Shown here in pieces: positions 39,669 through 46,790 of a DNA stretch of 59,917 nucleotides (the stretch's first letter is position 1; each line of letters starts with the position of its first letter). Under the pieces are notes generated by a model. That model did not search any database and had not been told where the DNA came from. It saw only the letters and a list, made by a program, of their open reading frames with translations. The position numbers were made by a program, and so were the translations under genes. Origin of the DNA: Paludibacteraceae bacterium (GTDB taxonomy: Bacteria > Bacteroidota > Bacteroidia > Bacteroidales > Paludibacteraceae); NCBI GenBank assembly GCA_017962085.1, contig JAGCWA010000021.1, positions 1-59,917 on the forward strand, written 5' to 3'.

Positions 39669-40796
39669 CTATTTCTTCATATTCTGCATCTCAGCCTTCA
39701 GCGCCTTATTCTCCTTCTCCAATTGGATCATGTGCAAAGTCAACTCCTCAACCTTCTCCAACAACAGGTTGGTCATCTTAGAGAGGCTGACACCATCCTT
39801 CTCGATTTCCGCAGCCGAAGGAATGCCTGGCAAATGCTTGTTCGCATTGACGTAAGCCTCCACTTCCGACAAGTTCTTCAAATCATAGCCCTCCTCGAAC
39901 ACATAGTCCGCCACATCATTCATCTTAACAGTGATGTCGTTGGTCTTGATGTCGCTCGCATCGATGCTTGCCACCTCGATGTCGCCCGTGCACAATATCT
40001 TGCCGGCCACCTGCAACTGTACATTGTCGCTAACCTCATTGGTCCCGATACCCACTTTACCATCAATGAAAAGCTTAGATGCCTGAATACTTCCTCTTTG
40101 AATACTATTATATAGGCCACGGAAAGATATTGTCGGAGTGTAATCTTCCCCTGACATTAAACTTATGCCTAATGGAGCACCATCGCTTGGGCTAACATAT
40201 AACTCATCATACACTCTACATCTCCCATTTACAGTCACCGCAGAGTCAAATGACACAGGACCACCGACAAAATCGAACGATGAGGACCTGATTTTCCCTT
40301 TATAAGCACCGCTCTTCTGCTCGAATGATATCACTGGCACGGAACCTTCCTCTTTTATCTTTACGGAATATGGAGCTCCCTTTATAGGATATACAGACAA
40401 CGTGCTTTGCAAATAACTTTCTCCACTCACAGTAAACGTACTATCCAGATAGACTGGCCCACCAATAAAATGGAAATCGCTGGAACGGAAGTTCAACGGA
40501 GTTAACGAAGCAAACTTAGACACTGATTCCACCGTAGGAATAACAGTACCGTAACTCGTCTCTCTCCCGCTAATATAGATGTTTTGGTTAATATCAATAT
40601 CTCCTCCAGTATAAATAGAGAAAGATTTTTTTGCACTCCCCCCATCGTTCATATTCAGATACCCGTTCATGGTTGTTAATCCCTCAAACGTTGCGTTGTT
40701 CTGGAATTTTACTTCGTCCTCAAAAGATTGTTCTGCATATGACACAAGAGAACATGAGCACAACATAAAAACTACTGAAAATCTTTTAATGTTCAT
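39669..40796 (-). CDS. Secreted tail-fibre-like protein with internal repeats
   Basis: This 375-residue protein has a signal peptide (cleavage likely near YAEQ). Two diverged repeats of about 65 residues follow, each starting with F-x-GGPV-x-x-DS-x-x-TV-x-G, then a less conserved third start near RGSIQASKLF. A VGIGTNEVSDNVQLQVAGKI segment introduces a C-terminal region (DYVFEEGYDLKNLSEVEAYV, HLPGIPSAAEIEKDGVSL, then a coiled coil of LEKVEELTLHMIQLEKENK type). That region is typical of Bacteroidota tail-fibre-like surface proteins. No sorting domain is seen. It is the first gene of an operon with the C25 protease, which suggests that the protease acts on it or that both are surface partners; that is inference. 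Confidence 0.75.
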   Translation of the reverse strand: MNIKRFSVVFMLCSCSLVSYAEQSFEDEVKFQNNATFEGLTTMNGYLNMNDGGSAKKSFSIYTGGDIDINQNIYISGRETSYGTVIPTVESVSKFASLTPLNFRSSDFHFIGGPVYLDSTFTVSGESYLQSTLSVYPIKGAPYSVKIKEEGSVPVISFEQKSGAYKGKIRSSSFDFVGGPVSFDSAVTVNGRCRVYDELYVSPSDGAPLGISLMSGEDYTPTISFRGLYNSIQRGSIQASKLFIDGKVGIGTNEVSDNVQLQVAGKILCTGDIEVASIDASDIKTNDITVKMNDVADYVFEEGYDLKNLSEVEAYVNANKHLPGIPSAAEIEKDGVSLSKMTNLLLEKVEELTLHMIQLEKENKALKAEMQNMKK

Positions 40797-40886
40797 AATT
40801 GTAATATTTTAAGATAATAAGAATTCACACACTAACACTAGGACTCCTAAAATTGGGTTCTATAAATTCACCGCTTTAAGAAAATG

Positions 40887-40894
40887 CAAATTTA
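40887..40894 (-). promoter_or_regulatory. Promoter of the tail-fibre-like/C25 operon
   Basis: Minus-strand TAAATTTG lies about 90 nt before the ATG at 40796, in an AT-rich 250-bp gap that holds no gene. Confidence 0.5.
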
Positions 40895-41047
40895 TTAAAT
40901 GTATTCGTATTATTTCATCAATAAGCAACAAAAATGATTGTATTTCAGGTAAATATTTTATTTCAGCAATAAAAACAGGGGTTCTAGGGTCCTAATTATA
41001 CCCTCAAAAAATCCATATAGGGAGATTTTATTGGCAAAAATCTCCCC

Positions 41048-41236
41048 TTATTTCTCGATAAGGCTCTCCACCTCTTCCGAAGTACGGTAGAGCTTATCCT
41101 TGCAGATCTGCAACAGCTCCTTCGCCCGTTTGGCCTTCTTGGTCAACTCATCCATGTCCGCCTGTCCGCTCTCCAGCAGGTCCAATATTTCCTTCAGCTC
41201 GGCCATAGCCGCCTTATAAGACATTTCCTTCTTCAT
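41048..41236 (-). CDS. xseB: Exodeoxyribonuclease VII small subunit
   Basis: The 62-residue protein matches XseB: SYKAAMAELKEILDLLESGQADMDELTKKAKRAKELLQICKDKL with a short tail. It binds the large subunit XseA to form the nuclease that degrades single-stranded DNA. The gene overlaps the end of xseA by 23 bp, so the two are translated together. Length is normal for Bacteroidales. It is the last gene of the pair. Confidence 0.93.
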   Translation of the reverse strand: MKKEMSYKAAMAELKEILDLLESGQADMDELTKKAKRAKELLQICKDKLYRTSEEVESLIEK

Positions 41237-42494
41237 ATTCTTCGCATTTATTTATTACACTTTCCACATTACCATCCCGCAAATAGGTGGTGATCACGTC
41301 TCCCTTCCGCAGGTTCGCGACGGACGAGACCGCCTTGCCCCCGCACATTGTCAGGCTATATCCCTTCTTGAGAATCGCTTCCGGGGAGACCAACGACAGC
41401 GACTTCTCCATCATCTCCAGGCGATGGTTCTCCTCTAGCAGGCGGGTCCGTATGGCGGACGACAAGCGCACACCGTACAAGCCTATCTGTTGCGTCGCGG
41501 CCTGCAAGGACAACCGGCAAGCGCTCGCGAGGGCATGGGAGAGATGCTCCACCTCATGTTCCTCATCCGACAACCGCTTGCGGAGGGCGAGTATCATATC
41601 GTTGGAGAGAGTAGTAAGCTCCGCCTCCAGATCCATCATCGTCTCGACCAAGAATGCGGCGACTGCGGTAGGGGTTTTGCAACGGATGGCCGCCACCATG
41701 TCGACGACAGACTCGTCGCGGTCGTGCCCGATACCCGTAAGGATAGGCAACGGGAAGTTCGCCACGTTACTGGCCAGGTCATACTCGTCGAAGGCCGCCA
41801 TATCGGTCGTCGCGCCACCTCCGCGGATAATCACCACCACATCGAAATGGTCTATCTCCTCGTATATCTTATCCAACGCACTGATTATGCTCCTTGCGGT
41901 CTGGTCCCCCTGCATCACCGCTGGGAAGAGTTTAGGCACAAAACCGAAACGGTTACCGTCCGCCAATAGTTGGTCGCAAAAGTCGCCATAGCCCGCCGCT
42001 GTGCCGGAGGAAATCACGGCGATGCGTCTTGCGGGCACGGGGAACTCCACCTGCCGGTTCATGTCCCAGATACCGTCCCTCTTCAGTTGATCAATCGTCT
42101 CCTGGCGCTTCTTCGCCATGTCACCGAGGGTGAAGGAAGGGTCGATGTCACGGATGTTCAGCTGCAGACCATATTGCTCATGGAAAGAGAGATTCACCGC
42201 CACCAAAACCTTCATGCCGGGGCAAAGGTTGCGATGTGTCTCCGAAAAGAAGAAAGACTTCATCAGCCTATAGGTGCTTTGCCAGATAACAGCATTGATT
42301 TTCGCCTCGATCAGTTTGTCCGAGGAGCCTTTGTCAACCAAAGCGAGGTAGCAGTTTCCGTTCGCGTTCTCGCGCAATTCACTGATCTCCGCACGAACCC
42401 AATAGATGTCTTCGAAAGCATCCGACAACACCCTTCTGACCTTCACGAGGAAGTCCTTGAGGGACAATGATTCAGGCATGGATTCTGGTTGCAT
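41214..42494 (-). CDS. xseA: Exodeoxyribonuclease VII large subunit
   Basis: XseA is the catalytic subunit of the single-strand-specific exonuclease used in mismatch and recombination repair. An N-terminal OB-fold (FLVKVRRVLSDAFEDIYWVRAEISEL, CYLALVDKGS) is followed by the catalytic domain. That domain has ARRIAVISSGTAAGYGDF, DVVVIIRGGGATTDMAAFDEYDLA and GIGHDRDESVVDMVA. A helical region and C-terminal segment (SPEAILKKGYSLT) follow. The frame opens at 42518, but that ATG lies in the rpsT terminator hairpin, so I take the ATG at 42494 (MQPES). One at 42479 is also possible. Confidence 0.93.
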   Translation of the reverse strand: MQPESMPESLSLKDFLVKVRRVLSDAFEDIYWVRAEISELRENANGNCYLALVDKGSSDKLIEAKINAVIWQSTYRLMKSFFFSETHRNLCPGMKVLVAVNLSFHEQYGLQLNIRDIDPSFTLGDMAKKRQETIDQLKRDGIWDMNRQVEFPVPARRIAVISSGTAAGYGDFCDQLLADGNRFGFVPKLFPAVMQGDQTARSIISALDKIYEEIDHFDVVVIIRGGGATTDMAAFDEYDLASNVANFPLPILTGIGHDRDESVVDMVAAIRCKTPTAVAAFLVETMMDLEAELTTLSNDMILALRKRLSDEEHEVEHLSHALASACRLSLQAATQQIGLYGVRLSSAIRTRLLEENHRLEMMEKSLSLVSPEAILKKGYSLTMCGGKAVSSVANLRKGDVITTYLRDGNVESVINKCEEYEEGNVL

Positions 42495-42509
42495 ATTATA
42501 CACGACAAA

Positions 42510-42535
42510 GAAGCCCACCTGAAAAGATGGGCTTC
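42510..42535 (-). terminator. rpsT terminator
   Basis: GAAGCCCA and TGGGCTTC form a perfect 8-bp stem with a 10-nt loop and a following TTTGT on the minus strand. It lies between rpsT and xseA. Confidence 0.65.
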
Positions 42536-42565
42536 AAATTCCTAGCTCAAACAAGTCGCCACTAA

Positions 42566-42817
42566 TTACATCTTGTTGATCATGATGCTCAACTTAGACT
42601 TCAAATTAGATGCCTTGTTCTTGTGGATAACGTGGGTCTTTACCAATTTATCCAACATGGAAGATACCTCAGGAAGTCTCTTGATAGCCTCTTCCTTATC
42701 CTTTGTAGCTCTCAAATCGCGGACAGCATTACGAGCTGTTTTAGCGTAATACCTGTTCTGCAATCTTTTGGCCTCAGCTTGTCTTACTCTTTTGATTGAT
42801 GATTTGTGATTTGCCAT
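42566..42817 (-). CDS. rpsT: 30S ribosomal protein S20
   Basis: The 83-residue basic, helical protein starts [35 protein letters not shown] and ends in the family tail [24 protein letters not shown]. It binds 16S rRNA early in small-subunit assembly. It lies just downstream of tRNA-Glu on the same strand and may share its promoter. It is followed by its own terminator. Length and composition are normal. Confidence 0.97.
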   Translation of the reverse strand: MANHKSSIKRVRQAEAKRLQNRYYAKTARNAVRDLRATKDKEEAIKRLPEVSSMLDKLVKTHVIHKNKASNLKSKLSIMINKM

Positions 42818-42843
42818 TTTAATATGTCTTTATTGTTTATTAG

Positions 42844-42915
42844 TAGCCTCTAGGGGAGTCGAACCCCTCTTTAGAGAATGAAAATCTCTCGTCCTAGCCG
42901 ATAGACGAAGAGGCC
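42844..42915 (-). tRNA. tRNA-Glu (anticodon UUC)
   Basis: On the minus strand the acceptor GGCCTCT pairs with AGAGGCT (one G-U). The D-arm GTC/GAC, the anticodon stem AGAGA/TCTCT with loop TTTTCAT (anticodon TTC) and the T-arm AGGGG-TTCGACT-CCCCT complete the cloverleaf. The CCA end is not encoded. Confidence 0.95.
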
Positions 42916-42954
42916 AGCCTTTTTGCGTTTGATACCTGTGTCTCAAATGCGGTG

Positions 42955-42962
42955 CAAAAGTA
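42955..42962 (-). promoter_or_regulatory. Promoter of tRNA-Glu (and rpsT)
   Basis: Minus-strand TACTTTTG lies 40 nt upstream of the tRNA 5' end. Confidence 0.5.
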
Positions 42963-43066
42963 ATGCCTATTTTTTTATCTGACAAATATTTTCATCGTTT
43001 TTTTCCTCCGTTAAGTCAAGAATCGGCGCCATTCCTTATAAATAAAGGGTTGTCATAGACACAAAA

Positions 43067-43092
43067 GGCGGTGAATCCTGAGACTCACCGCC
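43067..43092 (-). terminator. Terminator of the gyrB/isomerase transcript
   Basis: GGCGGTGA and TCACCGCC form a perfect 8-bp stem with a 10-nt loop. It is followed by TTTTGTG on the minus strand, 22 nt after the isomerase stop. Confidence 0.7.
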
Positions 43093-43114
43093 TTGCTATA
43101 AGGTTGGATAGGTA

Positions 43115-43729
43115 CTATCCGTTATTGCTCTGCTTCCTGGACTTCTCACCCAAATACCCCCCATGGTGACGTTTCGCATACTCCTCGTTGGTGAATGCGA
43201 TAGCCTTCATGGTGCTGACCACCAGAATGTCTCCGATGACCGTCATGATGGTGGTGGAAGTGGTAGGCGTCAGACCTAAGGCGCACACCTCCTTCGGGTT
43301 GCCCGTATAAAGGAGCGCATCCGCCTCATGGGCCAACAAACTGTCCGCATTGCCCGTGATGACAATAAACTTAATATCAGGACGAAGGCGGCGCGCCAAA
43401 GGCATCAATTCCAGAATCTCGCGCGTCTTCCCCGAATTGGAGATCAGGAGCATGACATCATTCTCCTGCAGCAAGCCCAAATCGCCATGCTGTGCCTCGC
43501 TCGGGTGCAGGAAGACGGAAGGCGTACCCGTGGAGCTGAAGGTGGTGGCGATGTTCAAAGCGATCTGACCCGCCTTGCCCATGCCGCTGGTCACGAGCTT
43601 ACCATGCTTTTCGTGGACATACTTCACAATCAAGTCCACCGCCTTCTTGTAATCGTCCGTGATCGGGATGTTCAGGACCGCCTCGGCCTCATGCTTAAGT
43701 ATCCGCTCAATTTCCTCTTTCATCATCAT
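43115..43729 (-). CDS. kdsD: SIS-domain sugar isomerase, arabinose-5-phosphate isomerase type
   Basis: The 204-residue protein consists of a single SIS domain: LVTSGMGKAGQIALNIATTFSSTGTPSVFLHPSEAQHGDLG, LLISNSGKTREILELM and VCALGLTPTTSTT. It then ends with RHHGGYLGEKSRK. The pattern is that of KdsD/KpsF/GutQ, which convert ribulose 5-phosphate to arabinose 5-phosphate for Kdo synthesis. The two C-terminal CBS domains found in the longer enzymes are missing, as in known short API proteins. It starts 6 nt after the gyrB stop, so it is translated from the gyrB transcript. The symbol rests on family resemblance only. Confidence 0.75.
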   Translation of the reverse strand: MMMKEEIERILKHEAEAVLNIPITDDYKKAVDLIVKYVHEKHGKLVTSGMGKAGQIALNIATTFSSTGTPSVFLHPSEAQHGDLGLLQENDVMLLISNSGKTREILELMPLARRLRPDIKFIVITGNADSLLAHEADALLYTGNPKEVCALGLTPTTSTTIMTVIGDILVVSTMKAIAFTNEEYAKRHHGGYLGEKSRKQSNNG

Positions 43730-43734
43730 ACTGA

Positions 43735-45681
43735 TTAAGTATCGATAGTGGCGTAAGTAGCGTTTTCCTCGATGAATTGGCGGCGAGGAGCCACATCGTC
43801 ACCCATCAACATGGAGAAGGTGTAATCGGCCTGCGCCACATTCTCGATAGCGACCTGACGGAGCGTACGGTTCTCAGGGTTCATGGTCGTGGACCACAAC
43901 TGCTCCGCACTCATCTCACCCAAACCCTTGTATCGCTGGATGTTCACCGAGCTCTCGTTACCACTTCCGTACTTGTCCACGAAGGCCTGCTTCTGCTGGT
44001 CGGTCCAGCAATACTCCTCCACATTACCCTTCTTGCAGAGATAGAGCGGAGGTGCGGCGATGTAGACATAACCCTTCTCGATCAATTCGCGCATGTGTCT
44101 GAAGAAGAATGTAAGAATCAGCGTGTCGATGTGGCTACCATCGACATCGGCATCGGTCATGATAATCACCTTATGGTAACGGAGTTTCTCCATATTCAGC
44201 GCCTTCGCGTCATCCTCCGTACCGATCGTGACGCCCAAGGCAGTGTAAATATTCTTGATTTCCTCGCTTTCAAGCACCTTATGAGGCATAGCCTTCTCGA
44301 CGTTCAGGATCTTACCACGCAACGGCAGGATCGCTTGCGTCATACGGTTACGGCCCTGTTTAGCCGTACCACCTGCGGAGTCTCCCTCGACGAGGAACAG
44401 CTCGCAGTTCTCAGGGTTCTTGTCGGAGCAGTCGGCCAGCTTACCCGGCAGACCGGCACCACCCATCGGGGATTTTCTCTGCACGAGGTCGCGGGCCTTG
44501 CGGGCGGCGATACGGGCACGGGCGGCGAGGATCACCTTGTCGACGATCATGCGCGCCTCCTTCGGATGCTCCTCCAAGTAGTTCGTGAGGGCTTCACCAA
44601 CGGCCTGTTGCACGATACCGGAAACCTCATCGTTACCCAGTTTCGTCTTCGTCTGTCCCTCGAACTGAGGCTCAGCCACCTTCACGGAGATGACAGCGGT
44701 CAGACCCTCGCGGAAGTCGTCACCATTGATCTCCACCTTCGCCTTCTCCAACATCTTGGAGTCCTCGGCATATTTCTTCAACGTCCTCGTCAGTGCCATG
44801 CGGAAGCCGGTCACGTGCGTACCGCCCTCGATGGTGTTGATGTTATTGACGTAGGAGTGGATGTTTTCGTTGTAGGATGTGTTGTAGGTCATCGCCACCT
44901 CGACCGGCGTACCGTACTTGTCCGTATTGATGTGGATCACATCAGGGATCAAGTGCTCACGGGTGCTATCCAGGTACTCGACGAACTCGCCCAGACCTCT
45001 CTCCGAGTGGAAGACGTCCGAACGCATATTGCCCTCCGCATCGACGCGGTGGTCGGTAAGGGTGATACGGATACCCGCATTCAGGTAAGCCAAGTCGCGC
45101 AGACGGTTGGCGAGGATCTCGTACTTATAGACCGTCTCCGTGAAGATGGAGCTATCAGGGTGGAAGGTGACCTTCGTACCCGTCTTGTCGGCGGTGCCCA
45201 CCTCCTTCACAGCGTACAATGGTTTACCGCAGGCATACTCCTGGATGTAGCGTTTGCCGCCACGGCACACCTCGGCCACCAACTTCGTGGAGAGGGCGTT
45301 CACGCAGGATACACCCACACCGTGGAGACCACCGGACACTTTGTAAGTTCCCTTATCGAACTTACCGCCGGCGTGCAACACCGTCATGACGACTTCGAGC
45401 GCTGATTTCTTCTCTTTCTCATGGAAATCCACAGGAATACCACGTCCATCATCCTCCACAGAAATGGAGTTATCTTCCCAAATATCCACCAGGATATTCT
45501 TGCAATACCCGGCTAACGCCTCATCGATGGAGTTGTCAACAACCTCGTATACCAGGTGGTGCAAACCACGCTCGCTGATGTCTCCGATGTACATCGCAGG
45601 GCGCTTCCTCACTGCCTCAAGGCCTTCCAACACCTGAATGTTTTTGGCGGAATAGGAGGTCTCTTTGTTTTGTTCACTCAT
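43735..45681 (-). CDS. gyrB: DNA gyrase subunit B
   Basis: GyrB is the ATPase subunit of the enzyme that adds negative supercoils to DNA. The 648-residue sequence has the GHKL ATPase with LEAVRKRPAMYIGD, VVDNSIDEALAGYC, VEDDGRGIPVDFHEKEKKSA and VSGGLHGVGVSCVNAL. A transducer domain follows, then the TOPRIM domain with LVEGDSAGGTAKQGRNR and IIMTDADVDGSHI, and the C-terminal IQRYKGLGEMSAEQLW. Length is normal for Bacteroidota. The promoter at 45753-45760 is upstream, and a KdsD-type gene follows in the same transcript. Confidence 0.98.
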   Translation of the reverse strand: MSEQNKETSYSAKNIQVLEGLEAVRKRPAMYIGDISERGLHHLVYEVVDNSIDEALAGYCKNILVDIWEDNSISVEDDGRGIPVDFHEKEKKSALEVVMTVLHAGGKFDKGTYKVSGGLHGVGVSCVNALSTKLVAEVCRGGKRYIQEYACGKPLYAVKEVGTADKTGTKVTFHPDSSIFTETVYKYEILANRLRDLAYLNAGIRITLTDHRVDAEGNMRSDVFHSERGLGEFVEYLDSTREHLIPDVIHINTDKYGTPVEVAMTYNTSYNENIHSYVNNINTIEGGTHVTGFRMALTRTLKKYAEDSKMLEKAKVEINGDDFREGLTAVISVKVAEPQFEGQTKTKLGNDEVSGIVQQAVGEALTNYLEEHPKEARMIVDKVILAARARIAARKARDLVQRKSPMGGAGLPGKLADCSDKNPENCELFLVEGDSAGGTAKQGRNRMTQAILPLRGKILNVEKAMPHKVLESEEIKNIYTALGVTIGTEDDAKALNMEKLRYHKVIIMTDADVDGSHIDTLILTFFFRHMRELIEKGYVYIAAPPLYLCKKGNVEEYCWTDQQKQAFVDKYGSGNESSVNIQRYKGLGEMSAEQLWSTTMNPENRTLRQVAIENVAQADYTFSMLMGDDVAPRRQFIEENATYATIDT

Positions 45682-45752
45682 ACTTTATATGACTTTTATT
45701 CTTCTCAGTTTTATGCTTTCATGGTTTCGCACACGCACCAATATAAAGCGAA

Positions 45753-45760
45753 CAAATATA
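45753..45760 (-). promoter_or_regulatory. gyrB promoter
   Basis: Minus-strand TATATTTG lies about 70 nt before the gyrB ATG. I see no obvious supercoiling- or fold-control element. Confidence 0.5.
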
Positions 45761-45823
45761 GCATTTTCCGCCGACATACGCAAGAAAAGAATCGTTTTTG
45801 AGCGATGAAATCACACCATTTCC

Positions 45824-46624
45824 CTATGCGTCATGCCTCATGGAAAAGAAGAGTTTCCGTAAATCCTTGTGGTAAATGGATTTTAGGCACATCAGCAGGA
45901 ACTTCCGGAACGTCCTCGCGGAATGGACTCCCTTGATGGCATAGCCCATCTTCTGGCACATGGCGCCGAACATGGTCTCCATCGAGTGCGCGAGCGTACC
46001 GATCCCTCCCGTGGTACAGGTGGGAAGGAACTCACTCTCCGAAAAAGGTCGGGTAAGTATTCGCTGTATGATCTGCGGACGACACGCGAACATCGTCCCC
46101 TCGAAGAAAAGGAAGTTTTCCCGGTAGGTTATTCCATAATCATCACATAACGCCTTGGTGTTCTGCCTATTCCTTTCTTCCTCCTTGTTGACGATAAGGT
46201 TGAATGACCCCACCATGCCCACCTTCTCCTTCAACAGCTGGCGCAACGTGTTCTTAAAACAGCACTTGGAGCCTACCAACGGATCGACAAGATCGTTCCT
46301 CCACTCATAGCCCTTATAATGCAGGTGATTGATGGATACGCTGCTTTCACGGCTATTTTTGCTGTGGAGCTTCAGGATGCAGTCATACGCGTCCAAACAA
46401 TACCGCCCCATCGCCTGCAGGAAAGGATAAACGTCGTAACCAATGTTCTTCACCAGCAGGAAAGAGGCCGTCGGAATCTCACGCATAATGATTTGCCGGG
46501 TCTGCTCATCATCCTCCGTCAGGGTGAAAACCACATCGTACGGAACCGTGATATTCCCTAACCGACGCAGGAAAAAAGGAACCTGATCATGGTAATGCAG
46601 ATGTATGTGGACTAATACTTTCAT
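45824..46624 (-). CDS. RgpF-like (rhamnan synthesis F) surface-polysaccharide protein
   Basis: The 266-residue protein corresponds to the rhamnan synthesis F domain: VHIHLHYHDQVPFFLRRLGNI at the start, VKNIGYDVYPFL, CILKLHSKNS, WRNDLVDPLVG, and FFEGTMFACRPQI followed by SMETMFGAMC. Proteins of this domain are involved in assembling rhamnose-containing or other cell-wall polysaccharides and resemble GT-A-type transferases; the exact step is unknown. It has no membrane segment or signal peptide. The gene stands alone between thrA and gyrB with no other glycan genes nearby. The 166-bp gap upstream holds no obvious gene. Confidence 0.8.
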   Translation of the reverse strand: MKVLVHIHLHYHDQVPFFLRRLGNITVPYDVVFTLTEDDEQTRQIIMREIPTASFLLVKNIGYDVYPFLQAMGRYCLDAYDCILKLHSKNSRESSVSINHLHYKGYEWRNDLVDPLVGSKCCFKNTLRQLLKEKVGMVGSFNLIVNKEEERNRQNTKALCDDYGITYRENFLFFEGTMFACRPQIIQRILTRPFSESEFLPTCTTGGIGTLAHSMETMFGAMCQKMGYAIKGVHSARTFRKFLLMCLKSIYHKDLRKLFFSMRHDA

Positions 46625-46790
46625 GAGTAATTCTCAACATTCAACCAATGAATCCGAGTGATAAATAAACGATATAATATATTGACCAAGTGCATATTAA
46701 CAATGGAAGAACAAGTTGAAGGAATCATCTCCAACCTATTCTCCCATTAGACGTTAAATCCTTATCATTCAAGCTACGCTATTTTCCTCA

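Noticed and set aside
42518-42518. xseA start at the first ATG of the frame
   Set aside because: That codon sits inside the hairpin that terminates rpsT, so an internal ATG is more likely.
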